The notes: generated by a model from the letters alone, not told the origin. DNA of 64,000 nt from Stenotrophomonas rhizophila (GCF_020857975.1 NZ_JACWUO010000007.1:62001-126000); one strand, 5' to 3'. Positions 45,554-56,571 are shown, counted from the first letter of the stretch. A program made the numbers and translations.

Positions 45554-45583
45554 AAAAACGGCGGGGAAACCCGCCGTTTTTTT
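45554..45583 (+). terminator. Rho-independent terminator of the M1 peptidase gene
   Basis: AAAAACGGCGGG, a GAAA loop and CCCGCCGTTTT, ending in seven T, 56 nt after the stop. Confidence 0.93.
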
Positions 45584-45637
45584 GTGCGCGTTGCGCAATA
45601 CCCGTCCGCCGCAAGGCCCTGTGCGCCGCAGGCCCCG

Positions 45638-46465
45638 GTAGGGTCGCATCCCGATCGACTGCCGGTGGCCTGCGCAACGTTCGTTGATGGCATGACCGCG
45701 GAACGAAGGCGGCTCCGGCACAGGTCATGCGTTCGCCGCACCGATGCCCGTGATCGGCAGTCGTTTGGGAACCTACCCTACCGGCGGGATGCAACGCCGC
45801 AAGGCCCGGTAGGGTCGCATCCCGATCGACTGCCGGTGGCCTGTGCAACATTCATTGATGGCATGACCCCGGAACGAAGGCGGCTCCGGCACAGGTCATG
45901 CGTTCGCCGCACCGATCCACGTCATCGGCAGTCGTTTGGGAACCGACCCTACCAGCGGGTGCAACGCCGCGAGGCCCGGTAGGGTCGCATCCCGATCGAC
46001 TGCCGGTGGCCTGCGCAACGTTCGTTGATGGCATGACCCCGAAACGAAGGCGGCTTCGGCACGTGTCATGCGTTCGCCGCGCCGATGTGCGTCATCGGCG
46101 GTCGTTTGGGAACCGACCCTACCAGCGGGGCGCAACGACGCAAGGCCCGGTAGGGTCGCATCCCGATCGACTGCCGATGACCTGCGCAGCGTTCGTTGAT
46201 GGCGCGGCCCTGGAGCGAAGGCGGCTCCGGCACGGGTCATGCGTTCGCTGCACCGATTCACGTCATCGGCAGTCGTTTGGGAACCGACCCTACCAGCGGG
46301 ATGCAACGCCGCGAGGTCCGGTAGGGTCGCATCCCGATCGACTGCCGATGGCCTGCGCACCGTTCGTTGATGGCATGACCCCGGAACGAAGGCGGCTTCG
46401 GCATGGGCCATGCGTTCGCCGTGCCGATGGGCGTCACCGGCAGTCGTTTGGGAACCGACCCTACC
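45638..46465. repeat. Five tandem ~171-bp units of facing GTAG palindromes
   Basis: Units start with GTAGGGTCGCATCCCGATCG at 45638, 45809, 45979, 46150 and 46321 (steps 171, 170, 171, 171). Each ends in an inverted arm, mostly GTTTGGGAACCGACCCTACC, so every unit is an imperfect SMAG-type inverted dimer with about 95 nt between arms. Copies are about 90% alike by eye and differ by point changes, so they are not recent exact copies. Long frames on both strands arise because 171 is divisible by three; they have no protein character. 46466-46597 holds nothing recognised. Confidence 0.9.
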
Positions 46466-46597
46466 AAGGCGCAAGGTCCGTCCGCCGCAAGGCCTGGCTG
46501 TGCGCCACGCCCGTTCACGCTCATGCGTCCATCCACCACGGGTTGCTAAAGTACCCCGGTCACGCCGGCAGGCGTTTTCACCGATTGGGAGCACGCA

Positions 46598-47329
46598 ATG
46601 AAACGACTGATCCTGGCCGCCGCCTGTGCCTTGGCGCTGGTGGCCTGCAGCAACCCCGAGGAAGAACGCCAGGCGCAGCAAGCCGCTGCCGCCGCCGCGA
46701 AGGCGCAGCTGGAGGCGAAGGCCGAAGGGGTGGCCAAGCAGTACGACATGGCCGTGGCCGCCCAGCAATGGGAGACCGCGCGCATCCATGGCGGCGCGCT
46801 GCTGGACCAGTACAAGGACACCGACGTGGCCGCGCGGATCGAACCGGGCTACGCCGAGGTCAAGGCCAAGGCCGATGCGGCCCGCGACCTGCGCCGCCTG
46901 CAGGGGCTGTGGCAGTACAACCAGGTTGCGGTAGGCGGCAAAGGCAGCCAGGTCTCGGCGCAGATCTACAGCAAGGAACGGGTGGACGTGGATGGCAGCG
47001 GCGCCAAGCCGGTGCAGCTGGTGTTCCGCGACCATCCCGAGTGGAAGCGGCATGCCTACCTGGTGCTTCAGGCCGGTGATTTCCGCTGCCCGCAGTGCAA
47101 GGTGCAGGTCAGCGTGGACGGCGGCAAGCCGATCGCCATGGCCGCCTGGCGGCCCGATACCGACGAGGCGATCGCCATGTTCATCACCGACCAGAAGGCG
47201 CTGTGGAAGCTGGCGCGCAAGGCCAAGGCGATCAGCATCGAGTTCCCGGTCAAGGCCGGCGGTACCCGCACGGCGGTGTTCGAGACCGGCGGGGTAGACA
47301 GCCAGCGCATGCCCACGTGGTGGCAATGA
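46598..47329 (+). CDS. Hypothetical lipoprotein
   Basis: 243 aa. Signal peptide with lipobox LALVAC (Cys about 17), an Ala/Gln/Glu-rich helical stretch (about 20-100), and a C-terminal beta-rich domain (GLWQYNQVAVGGKGSQVSAQ ... CPQCKVQVSVDGG) with a CPQC pair. Family not recognised. GGGAG lies 6 nt before the ATG. The stop overlaps the HAD gene by 4 nt, so they are probably co-translated. Confidence 0.8.
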   Translation: MKRLILAAACALALVACSNPEEERQAQQAAAAAAKAQLEAKAEGVAKQYDMAVAAQQWETARIHGGALLDQYKDTDVAARIEPGYAEVKAKADAARDLRRLQGLWQYNQVAVGGKGSQVSAQIYSKERVDVDGSGAKPVQLVFRDHPEWKRHAYLVLQAGDFRCPQCKVQVSVDGGKPIAMAAWRPDTDEAIAMFITDQKALWKLARKAKAISIEFPVKAGGTRTAVFETGGVDSQRMPTWWQ

Positions 47330-47949
47330 CGATGGTCGGCGGCCCGCCGGCGGGCTTGCCGCTGTCGGCGATCCGCCACTGGGTGTTCGACATGGACGGC
47401 ACCCTGACCGTGGCCATGCATGATTTCGCGCGGATCAAGCGCGAGCTGGCGATCCCGGAGCAGGAGGACATCCTCACCTACCTGGCCGGGTTGCCCGCCG
47501 CGCAGGCCGCCGCCAAGCACGCCTGGCTGCTGGCGCATGAGCGCGCGCTGGCCGCTGCCTCGCAGCCGGCGGCGGGCGCGGTGGCGCTGGTGCGCGCGCT
47601 GCAGGGCACCGGCTGCCGGCTGGGCATCCTGACCCGCAACGTGCGCAGCCTGGCCCAGGTCACCCTGCAGGCGATCGGGCTGGGTGGGGTGTTTGCCGAA
47701 GACGACATCATCGGCCGCGACGAAGCCGACCCGAAGCCATCACCGGCCGGGCTGCAGTACTTCGTGCAGCGCTGGCAGGTGGCGCCGGCGCAGATGGTGA
47801 TGGTGGGCGACTACCGCTTCGACCTGGAGTGCGGGCGCGCCGCAGGCACCCGCACGCTGCTGGTCAACGCCCCGGACAACCCGTGGCCGGGCCTGGCCTG
47901 CTGGCACCTGGCCGATTGCGCGGCGGTGCTGGCGCACTGGCGACGCTAG
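47326..47949 (+). CDS. HAD-superfamily hydrolase (phosphoglycolate phosphatase-like)
   Basis: 207 aa. HAD motif I is WVFDMDGTLT, motif II is GILTRN, motif III is the Lys in DPKPSPAGL and motif IV is MVGDYRFDLECG. The small helical cap (about 35-85) puts it near Gph/PGP-type phosphatases. Substrate unknown. ATG overlaps the upstream lipoprotein gene stop. Confidence 0.9.
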   Translation: MTMVGGPPAGLPLSAIRHWVFDMDGTLTVAMHDFARIKRELAIPEQEDILTYLAGLPAAQAAAKHAWLLAHERALAAASQPAAGAVALVRALQGTGCRLGILTRNVRSLAQVTLQAIGLGGVFAEDDIIGRDEADPKPSPAGLQYFVQRWQVAPAQMVMVGDYRFDLECGRAAGTRTLLVNAPDNPWPGLACWHLADCAAVLAHWRR

Positions 47950-47956
47950 CCGGGCA

Positions 47957-47982
47957 GGCACTACGGCCAGCGCTGGCACTAC
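47957..47982 (-). repeat. Decayed SMAG-like palindrome
   Basis: The minus strand reads GTAGTGCCAGCGCTGGCCGT, then AGTGC. The palindromic core is CCAGCGCTGG. The rest of the 47950-48245 gap shows no gene. Confidence 0.6.
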
Positions 47983-48245
47983 ACCGCGCTGGAACCGGCG
48001 CGACGTGCCGGGAACCCAGGGACGCGTTGCCGGTCACCGCCGCGTAATCACTGTATTGTCCAGGACAGCGGTTTGATCGCGACCCGGGCGCCCGGCGGGA
48101 GTCGAGGCGGCGGAGGTATGCGTTGAAGGGTGTTTGGCGGACGGTCCGCTGCGCTGGCGGTTGTGTCGGGTAACACGTTGCTCGGTGTGGCCCGCTGCCA
48201 GGGATCGGTGGTGGATGTCCGTTGTTCCCTTTCTGGATCCCTTTC

Positions 48246-50216
48246 ATGCTTCGAACTGTGTGGGTGTCGCTGCACCGGCGTCTGTGTCCGATTGCCGCCT
48301 TCTTCCTGTTTGGCCTGGTGGCCCTGTCCCTGTCGCGGTTGGGGCTGGCGCTGTGGCACGCCGGGCGGGTCACGGCGGCCGACGGCTGGGCCACGGTATT
48401 CGCGCAGGGGCTGCGGGTGGATGTGGCGACCCTGTGCCTGCTGTACGGCATCCCCGCGGTGCTGGCGCTGCTGCTGCCGGTGCAGGGGCGGGTGGGCCGG
48501 GCCTGGCGGCAGCTGCTGCGGTGGTGGCTGATCCTGGCCAGCGTGCTGCTGGTGTTCATGGAGTTGGCCACGCCCAGCTTCATGGCCGAGTACGGGCTGC
48601 GCCCCAATCGCCTGTTCCTGGAATACCTGATCTACCCCGAAGAAGTGGGGATGACGCTGCTGCGCGGCCACCTGCTGGCGGTGGTGATCGAAGTGAGCGC
48701 GGTGATCGTGTTGTTCTGGGCGCTGCGGCGCTGGTCGCGGCGCTGGGTGGACCACAGTGCCGCGCCCGGCGCGGTCGAGGCGGGCTGGCTGTGGCGGCTG
48801 CCGTTGGCGTTGGCGGTGCTGCTGCTGGCGGCCCTGGGCGTGCGTTCCAGCCTGGGCCATCGGCCCTTGAACCCGGCGCTGGTGGCGTTCTCGACCGACC
48901 CGACCATCAACGCGTTGCCGTTGAACTCGCTGTACACCGTCGGCTACGCCGCGCGGCAGCTGGCCACCCGCAGCGAAACCTCGCGCGTCTATGGCGACCT
49001 GCCGCTGGCCGAGGTGGTCGGCGAGCTGCGCGCCAGCAGCGGCCTGCCGGCATCGGCCTATGTGTCCGAGGACTTGCCGAGCCTGGCGCTGCGCCCGCCG
49101 TTGTACCGCGGCAAGCCGCGCAACCTGGTGATCGTGCTGGAGGAAAGCCTCGGCGCGCAGTTCATCGGCAGCCTCGGCGGACGGCCGCTGTCGCCCAACT
49201 ACGACCGCCTGAGCAGGCAGGGCTGGGCGTTCGAGCGGCTGTATGCGACCGGCACGCGTTCGGTGCGCGGGATCGAGGCGGTGCTGACCGGGTTCCCGCC
49301 GACCCCGGCCGAATCGGTGGTCAAGTTGCCGGCCACCCGCCAGCGCTTCTTCACCCTGGCCGACCTGCTCGGCCGGCACGGCTACGACACCGGCTTCTAC
49401 TACGGCGGCGAAAGCCACTTCGACAACATGCGCGAGTTCTTCCTCGCCAATGGCTTCACCCGCATCGTCGACCGCAAGGACTACCGGAAGCCGGCCTTCG
49501 TCGGTTCGTGGGGCGCCTCGGATGAGGATCTGTTCGGCCGCGCCGACCAGCAGTTCCGGCAGTTGAAGGCGCAGGGCAAGCCGTTCTTCGGCCTGGTCTT
49601 CACCTCCAGCAACCATGATCCATTCGAGTTCCCCGACGGCCGCATCGATCTGTACGAGCAGCCCAAACAGACCCGCGACAACGCCGCCAAATACGCCGAT
49701 TACGCATTGGGCGAATTCTTCCGCAAGGCGATGGCTTCGCCGTACTGGGAGGACACCGTGTTCCTGGTGGTGGCCGACCACGATTCGCGGGTGTTCGGCA
49801 AGAACATGGTGCCCATCGGCAACTTCCATATCCCCGGCCTGATCCTTGGCGGCGGCATCCCGGTGCGCCGGGACGGCCGCATCGTCAGCCAGATCGACCT
49901 GCCACCGACGCTGTTGTCGCTGCTGGGCATCGCCGACCCCACGCCGATGCTCGGGCAGGACCTGACCGACCTGCGGCGGCTGCAGCCGGGGCGCGCGCTG
50001 ATGCAGTACGACCGCAACCTGGCCTGGATGGAGGGCAACGACGTGGCCATCCTGCAGCCGGACAAGCCGGCCCGGGGCTACCGTTACGACCCGGCCACCG
50101 ACCAGTTGCAGCCGCAGGCGCTGCGGCCGGAACTGGCGCGGCGGGCCCATGCCCACGCCATGTGGGGCACCTTGGCCTACGAGAAGGAGTTGTACCGATT
50201 ACCTGCCAAGCCCTGA
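48246..50216 (+). CDS. LTA-synthase-family sulfatase (phosphoglycerol transferase-like)
   Basis: 656 aa. Five N-terminal transmembrane helices (about residues 12-185) precede a large periplasmic sulfatase-fold domain. Metal-site and nucleophile positions appear in order: LVIVLEESLGAQFIG (Glu), YATGTRSVRGIEAVLTG (Thr nucleophile) and VFLVVADHDSRVF (Asp-His). In gammaproteobacteria such proteins transfer phosphoglycerol or phosphoethanolamine to envelope glycans. TTG 48222 would add 8 residues, but ATG 48246 gives a better N-terminus. Confidence 0.9.
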   Translation: MLRTVWVSLHRRLCPIAAFFLFGLVALSLSRLGLALWHAGRVTAADGWATVFAQGLRVDVATLCLLYGIPAVLALLLPVQGRVGRAWRQLLRWWLILASVLLVFMELATPSFMAEYGLRPNRLFLEYLIYPEEVGMTLLRGHLLAVVIEVSAVIVLFWALRRWSRRWVDHSAAPGAVEAGWLWRLPLALAVLLLAALGVRSSLGHRPLNPALVAFSTDPTINALPLNSLYTVGYAARQLATRSETSRVYGDLPLAEVVGELRASSGLPASAYVSEDLPSLALRPPLYRGKPRNLVIVLEESLGAQFIGSLGGRPLSPNYDRLSRQGWAFERLYATGTRSVRGIEAVLTGFPPTPAESVVKLPATRQRFFTLADLLGRHGYDTGFYYGGESHFDNMREFFLANGFTRIVDRKDYRKPAFVGSWGASDEDLFGRADQQFRQLKAQGKPFFGLVFTSSNHDPFEFPDGRIDLYEQPKQTRDNAAKYADYALGEFFRKAMASPYWEDTVFLVVADHDSRVFGKNMVPIGNFHIPGLILGGGIPVRRDGRIVSQIDLPPTLLSLLGIADPTPMLGQDLTDLRRLQPGRALMQYDRNLAWMEGNDVAILQPDKPARGYRYDPATDQLQPQALRPELARRAHAHAMWGTLAYEKELYRLPAKP

Positions 50217-50279
50217 GCTGCGCGGGTAGCGCGGCGCCGGTGATGCCGGAGGGCGTTGAAGGACCCGGCAGCCGGGCCC

Positions 50280-50443
50280 GGTAGGGTCGGATCCCGATCG
50301 ACTGCCGGTGGCGCCCATCGGCGCGACGAACGCCTGATCCCGGCCGCAGCCACGCGCAAGGTGCAACAGCCATCCCCGATCCGGGGTCATGCGTCCCAGG
50401 CCCGTCCCGCCGGGCCGGCAGTCGATCGGGATCCGACCCTACC
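50280..50443. repeat. Perfect 27-bp SMAG inverted dimer
   Basis: The left arm starts GGTAGGGTCGGATCCCGATC (50280-50306). The right arm (50417-50443) is its exact reverse complement, 110 nt away. It is closely related to the arms of the 45638-46465 array. The rest of the 50217-50500 gap holds no gene. Confidence 0.9.
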
Positions 50444-50500
50444 GGCCAGGGGCGCGCGCCGACAGGCGCGGGATCGGGAGGAAGAACGCGGGCAGTCTGG

Positions 50501-51439
50501 TTACGCGGGAAGCGCGTAACCGAACTGCTGCTTGAACTGCTCGTTGAACTCGTCGAAGGTGAACCGCTGGTTCTGCGTGCCCGGGTGTTCCACCTTCAGC
50601 GCGCCCATCAGGTTGCCCATGCGGCCGATGGTCAGCCAGTCGTAGCCCTTCTCGATGCCGTAGATCAGGCCGGCGCGGAAGGCGTCGCCGCAGCCGGTCG
50701 GATCGACCACGCGGCGCTCGTGCGCCGGCGGGATGTCATAGGTCTTTTCCGGGGTGTGGATCACCGCGCCCTTGGGGCCGCGGGTGGTGATGTAGGCCTT
50801 GACCCGGCTCACGATCGCCTTTTCGTCCCAGCCGGTGCGCTCCTGCAGCAGGTTGGACTCGTAGTCGTTGACCACCACGTAGTCGGCCTGCTCGATGAAA
50901 GTGCGCAGTTCCGGACCGTTGAACAGCGGCATGGCCTGGCCCGGGTCGAAGATGAACGGCACGCTGGCCGCGGCGAACTCCTCGGCGTTCTGGATCATGC
51001 CCTCGCGTCCGTCCGGCCCGACCAGGCCCAGGGTCACGCCCGGCACGTCCCGCACGTGATTCTCGTAGGAGCGCATCATCGCCCCGGGGTGGAAGGCGGT
51101 GATCTGGTTGTTGTCGTGGTCGGTGGTGATGAACGCCTGCGGGGTGAACAGCTCGTCGATCACCTTGATCCGGCTCAGGTCGATGCCCAGGCCCTGGAAA
51201 TACTCGCGGTAGGGGCCGAAGTCCGAGCCCACCGTGCCCATCGGGATCGGCTCGCCGCCCAGCAGGTGCAGGTTGTAGGCGATGTTGCCGGCGCAACCGC
51301 CGAACTCGCGGCGCATGCGCGGCACCAGGAACGACACATTCAGGATGTGCACCTTGTCCGGCAGGATGTGATTCTTGAACTGGTCCGGAAACACCATGAT
51401 GGTGTCGAAGGCAAGAGAACCACAGATCAAAGCGGACAT
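50501..51439 (-). CDS. PfkB-family carbohydrate/adenosine kinase
   Basis: 312 aa. The ribokinase-fold signatures are LVPRMRREFGGCAGNIAYNL (N-terminal GG) and VDPTGCGDAFRAGLIYG with the catalytic Asp. Related adenosine-kinase sequences in xanthomonads share this pattern. The phosphoryl acceptor may be adenosine or a sugar. It converges on the SMAG dimer and diverges from mreB. Confidence 0.9.
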   Translation of the reverse strand: MSALICGSLAFDTIMVFPDQFKNHILPDKVHILNVSFLVPRMRREFGGCAGNIAYNLHLLGGEPIPMGTVGSDFGPYREYFQGLGIDLSRIKVIDELFTPQAFITTDHDNNQITAFHPGAMMRSYENHVRDVPGVTLGLVGPDGREGMIQNAEEFAAASVPFIFDPGQAMPLFNGPELRTFIEQADYVVVNDYESNLLQERTGWDEKAIVSRVKAYITTRGPKGAVIHTPEKTYDIPPAHERRVVDPTGCGDAFRAGLIYGIEKGYDWLTIGRMGNLMGALKVEHPGTQNQRFTFDEFNEQFKQQFGYALPA

Positions 51440-51576
51440 CGATTAAGGCCTATGCGGAAAGGAGTTTGAGGCCCGTCGGGCGGGCAACGAAACGGCGCCC
51501 TGGGACGCCCTGCGGCGCAAAGGTTAACGGGTGAGGCGGCTTTGGGCCAGAACCCGGGCGCCCCGGATTGACCTGA

Positions 51577-52761
<1,185 letters not shown>

Positions 52762-52917
52762 GCCGTACCGGCCGTGTATCGTAGACACGCCCCTACGGCG
52801 TGATGCCTCCGGTGAGTCCCGCTCACCGGGCGTCACCCCGCCGGGGCGTTGTCGCATGCTGTTCCCGCTGCGCTCTCGTTCCGCGCGCTTCATCCACACT
52901 TTTCCCAGTCGACGCCT

Positions 52918-54024
52918 GTGCCGCCTTATGCCGGTCCTCCCGTAGCCTCCCGCCAGGGCGATGCCGCCAGTCCGCTGCGCCTGCTCGCTTACCTGGCGTT
53001 GGCCATCACCCTGATCGTGCTCGATGACCAGGCCGGCTGGCTGTCGCGCCTGCGCGCGCAGGCCAACGTGCTGGTGCAGCCGGTGTGGGCGCTGGCCGGC
53101 CTGCCGGGTCGCCTGGGCACCCAGGTCAAGGACAACGCGGCCAGCCATGGCCAGCTCGTCACCGAGAACCGCGAACTGCGCAACCAGCTGCTGATCGCCA
53201 ATGCGCGCCTGACCCGCCTGCAGACCGCCGCGCTGGACAATGCCCAGCTGCGCGAGCTGCTCAACGTGGCCGAGCGCAGCGGCCTGGACGTGCAGCTCGC
53301 CCCGATCCTGGATATCGACCTGGATCCCGTGCGGCAGCGCCTGGTGCTGGCCGCCGGCAGCCGCGACGGTGTGCACCTGGGCCAGGCGGTGATCGATGCC
53401 GGTGGCCTGATGGGCCAGGTGATCGCCACCACCGGCAGCAGTGCCACCGTGCTGCTGCTGACCGACCCCGACCACGCGGTGCCGGTCACCGTGGCCCGCA
53501 ACGGCGTGCGCCTGATCGTCTACGGCCGCGGCGACACCCTGGAGCTGCGCGACATTCCGCTCAGCGCCGGGGTCGAAGTGGGCGATGAGATCGTCACCTC
53601 CGGTCTCGGCGGCCGCTTCCCGGCCGGCTTCCCGGTGGGCAGCATCACGGCGCTGCGCCCGGACGACACCCACGCCTTCCTGGTCGGCGAATTGAAGCCG
53701 GCCGCGCAACTGGACCGCGGCCGTGATGTGTTGCTGCTGCGCCCGGGCGCGGCGATCCGGATTCCGCCGAATCTGCGCCGTGACGCGGGCCAGGCCGGTG
53801 GCCCGGCTGCGTCGCCATTGCAGGACGGCAGTCCCGCAGGCGGTACTGCACCGGAGACGGCGTCCCCCACAGGTACGGCGCCGGCGACGTCACCCACCCA
53901 GGCCCCGCAGGCCAACCGGCCCGGCCCGGCCGCACCGGTGCCGGTGACCACGCCGCGTCGTGCCGAATCTACGGTAGCGCCGGGCCATGCCCGGCAGGCC
54001 GGATCCGGGGGGAACCCCCCATGA
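52918..54024 (+). CDS. mreC: Rod shape-determining protein MreC
   Basis: 368 aa from the GTG at 52918. One membrane helix (LRLLAYLALAITLIVLDD, about residues 20-40), a coiled coil (about 75-120: LVTENRELRNQLLIANARLT), and the MreC beta-barrel domains (LILD...GGLMGQVIATTGSSATVLLL). A Pro/Ala/Thr-rich C-terminal tail of about 80 residues is longer than in E. coli MreC. A TTG at 52849 is a possible longer start. It activates PBP2/RodA from the periplasm. It overlaps mreD by 4 nt. Confidence 0.93.
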   Translation: MPPYAGPPVASRQGDAASPLRLLAYLALAITLIVLDDQAGWLSRLRAQANVLVQPVWALAGLPGRLGTQVKDNAASHGQLVTENRELRNQLLIANARLTRLQTAALDNAQLRELLNVAERSGLDVQLAPILDIDLDPVRQRLVLAAGSRDGVHLGQAVIDAGGLMGQVIATTGSSATVLLLTDPDHAVPVTVARNGVRLIVYGRGDTLELRDIPLSAGVEVGDEIVTSGLGGRFPAGFPVGSITALRPDDTHAFLVGELKPAAQLDRGRDVLLLRPGAAIRIPPNLRRDAGQAGGPAASPLQDGSPAGGTAPETASPTGTAPATSPTQAPQANRPGPAAPVPVTTPRRAESTVAPGHARQAGSGGNPP

Positions 54025-54506
54025 GCCGCCTGCGCGACAAACCCTGGGTGCTGCCGGTCAGCCTGGTGGTGGCGCTGCTGCTGGGCCTGCTGCCGTTGCC
54101 CGTGGTGCTGCAGCCGCTGCGCCCGTACTGGCTGGCGCTGGTGCTGGCCTACTGGGTCATCGAGGCGCCGGACCGGGTCGGGCTGGGCATTGCGTTTGCC
54201 AGCGGCGTAGTCGCCGACCTGCTGTATGGCGGGGTGCTGGGCGAGCAGGCGCTGCGGCTGGTGATGCTGACCTTCATCCTGCAACGCTTCCGCGCGCGGA
54301 TCCGCTTCTTCCCCATGTCCCAGCAGATGCTGGCCATCGGCGGGTTGCTGTTCAACGACCGCATCGTCAGCGCCGTGGTGCACATCGTGGTCGGCGAACC
54401 GACCCTGCCGTGGACCTACTGGTGGGCGCCGCTGCTGGGCATGGGCCTGTGGCCGCTGCTGTTCATCCTGCTCGACGCGGTGCGCTTCGGGCGTCGCGGG
54501 CGCTGA
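54021..54506 (+). CDS. mreD: Rod shape-determining protein MreD
   Basis: A 161-aa integral membrane protein with about five helices. VIEAPDRVGLGIAFASGVVA and DLLYGGVLGEQALRL are characteristic MreD segments. It bridges MreC with the PBP2/RodA complex. ATG overlaps the mreC stop, and the gene ends one base before mrdA. Confidence 0.94.
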   Translation: MSRLRDKPWVLPVSLVVALLLGLLPLPVVLQPLRPYWLALVLAYWVIEAPDRVGLGIAFASGVVADLLYGGVLGEQALRLVMLTFILQRFRARIRFFPMSQQMLAIGGLLFNDRIVSAVVHIVVGEPTLPWTYWWAPLLGMGLWPLLFILLDAVRFGRRGR

Positions 54507-54507
54507 C

Positions 54508-56571
54508 ATGTACGTGCGCCGCCAGGCCAAGAACCCGCATGCCGAAGCCGAGCAGTTCCGGCGTCGTGCCGCGTTGGGCTTTTTCGGCGTGCTGGTCTGC
54601 CTGATCGGGCTGGGCGGCTGGTACTTCAAGCTGCAGGTGCTGGACCACGACATCTACGCCACCCGCTCGGAGGCCAACCGGATCAAGCCACGCCCGGTGG
54701 TGCCCGGGCGCGGCATGATCTACGACCGCAACGGACGGCTGCTGGCCGAGAACGTGCCGGCGTTCCGGCTGGATGTCACCCCGGACAAGGTCAAGGACAT
54801 GGACGCCACCCTGGCCGGGCTGGCCACGATCCTGGAGCTGTCCCCGGAAGACATCGAGGCCTTCAACAAGTCGCGCAAGGCGCGCCGCAACTTCCTGCCG
54901 GTGACCCTCAAGCTGCGCCTCAGCGACGAGGAAATGGCGCGCTTTGCGGTGGACCGCTGGCGTTACCCGGGGGTGGAGCTGGAGCCCTACCTGACCCGCC
55001 GCTACCCGTATGGCGAGCTGTTCGCGCACATCATCGGCTATGTCGGCCGGGTCGACGACAAGGACCTGGAAATGCTCGGCGAGGGCAACGCCGCGCTCAC
55101 CCATATCGGCAAATCCGGGCTGGAGCGCTATTACGAGCAGGAGCTGCGCGGCAAGGTCGGCTACGAGCAGGTCGAGACCAACGTGCAGGGCCGGGCGATC
55201 CGCACCATCGGCCGGGTCGCCGCGCAGTCCGGCAGCGACCTGCGGCTGTCGATCGACGCCGACCTGCAGCGCGCCATGGTGGCCGCCTTCGGCGAGTTCG
55301 AAGGCGCCGCGGTGGCGATCGACCCGCGTACCGGTGAGGTGCTGGCGATGGTCAGCCTGCCATCCTACGACCCCAACCTGTTCGTCAACGGCATCTCCCA
55401 CGCCGACTTCAAGGCGCTCAACGACAACCCCTCGCGGCCGCAGTTCAACCGGCTGGTGCTGGGCGGGGTGGCGCCGGGCTCGACGATCAAGCCGTTGATC
55501 GGCCTGGCCGGGCTGGACAGCGGGGTGCGCAAACCGGAGGACAAGGTACTGTCCACCGGCATGTTCTACCTGCCGGGAACCTCGCGCGGCTGGGGCGATG
55601 CCAACCGCGGCGGGCACGGCTGGACCGATCTGCGCAAGTCGATCACCCAGTCGGTGAACACCTACTACTACAAGCTGGCGCTGGACATGGGGATCGAGCG
55701 TTTCGACCACTACATGGGCTACTACGGCTTCGGCCAACCCACCGGCATCGACCTGACCGGCGAGATCGGCGGCATCCTGCCCTCGCCGCAGTACAAGTAC
55801 AAGACCCGCAAGGAACGCTGGTACCCCGGCGACACGGTCAACGTCAGCATCGGCCAGGGCGACTGGAAGGTCACCCCGCTGCAGCTGGCGCACGGCGTGG
55901 CCGGGATCGGCAACGGCCAGCTGCGCACCCCGCACCTGGTGATGCAGCAGCGCGCCGGCTTCGATGCCGAGTGGACCGCCACGCCGGCCGGTACGAGCAA
56001 GCCGGTCAGCCCCAGCCCGGGTAACCTGCAGGCGGTGCGCGAAGGCATGATGGGCACCATGCGCCCCGGCGGCAGCGGTGCACGGGCCGCGGCCGGAGCG
56101 CCGTATACGATCGCCGGCAAGACCGGTACCGCGCAGGTGATCAGCCGCCGCGGTACCGCCGCGGTGAACCCCAAGAGCCTGCCGATGCACCTGCGCCACC
56201 GTTCGCTGTTTGTCGGCTTCGCGCCGGCCGAGAACCCGGTGATCGCGCTGGCGATCGCGGTCGAGGGCGGTGGCTATGGCGGCTCGGCGGCGGCGCCGAT
56301 CGCGCGCAAGCTGTTCGATGCCTGGCTGCTGGGCAAGATGCCCGATGGCCTGGAGCCGCTGGACAGCGAGCGCGGCACCACCGCGATCGGGATCACCGGT
56401 TTCGACAGCGGCGACGGCAACGCGCGCGCCGCCGGCGATGCGGCCGCGGCCATGCTGGAGTCGCTGCCGGTGCAGGTCGGCCTGCCGGTCGCACCCGCAC
56501 CCGCACCCGCACCGGACGCGCCGCTGCCGCCGGCCGCGGCCCCGCCCACCGCCCCGGAGCGCAGCCGATGA
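54508..56571 (+). CDS. mrdA: Penicillin-binding protein 2 (peptidoglycan transpeptidase)
   Basis: 687 aa. One N-terminal helix (about 20-40), pedestal domain, and C-terminal transpeptidase domain. Active-site motifs are STIK (Ser325, Lys328), SVN (ITQSVNTYYY) and KTG (IAGKTGTAQV). It is longer than E. coli PBP2 (633 aa) because of a Pro/Ala-rich tail of about 70 residues. It catalyses side-wall peptidoglycan cross-linking with RodA. It lies one base after mreD and overlaps rodA by 4 nt. Confidence 0.97.
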   Translation: MYVRRQAKNPHAEAEQFRRRAALGFFGVLVCLIGLGGWYFKLQVLDHDIYATRSEANRIKPRPVVPGRGMIYDRNGRLLAENVPAFRLDVTPDKVKDMDATLAGLATILELSPEDIEAFNKSRKARRNFLPVTLKLRLSDEEMARFAVDRWRYPGVELEPYLTRRYPYGELFAHIIGYVGRVDDKDLEMLGEGNAALTHIGKSGLERYYEQELRGKVGYEQVETNVQGRAIRTIGRVAAQSGSDLRLSIDADLQRAMVAAFGEFEGAAVAIDPRTGEVLAMVSLPSYDPNLFVNGISHADFKALNDNPSRPQFNRLVLGGVAPGSTIKPLIGLAGLDSGVRKPEDKVLSTGMFYLPGTSRGWGDANRGGHGWTDLRKSITQSVNTYYYKLALDMGIERFDHYMGYYGFGQPTGIDLTGEIGGILPSPQYKYKTRKERWYPGDTVNVSIGQGDWKVTPLQLAHGVAGIGNGQLRTPHLVMQQRAGFDAEWTATPAGTSKPVSPSPGNLQAVREGMMGTMRPGGSGARAAAGAPYTIAGKTGTAQVISRRGTAAVNPKSLPMHLRHRSLFVGFAPAENPVIALAIAVEGGGYGGSAAAPIARKLFDAWLLGKMPDGLEPLDSERGTTAIGITGFDSGDGNARAAGDAAAAMLESLPVQVGLPVAPAPAPAPDAPLPPAAAPPTAPERSR

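Noticed and set aside
45638..46465. The tandem array as a CRISPR array
   Set aside because: The whole unit including the region between arms is repeated; there are no unique spacers.
45584..47326. Long open frames on both strands across the 171-bp array
   Set aside because: The repeat period is divisible by three, so any frame open in one unit stays open in the others. Codon use is not gene-like and no domain is visible.
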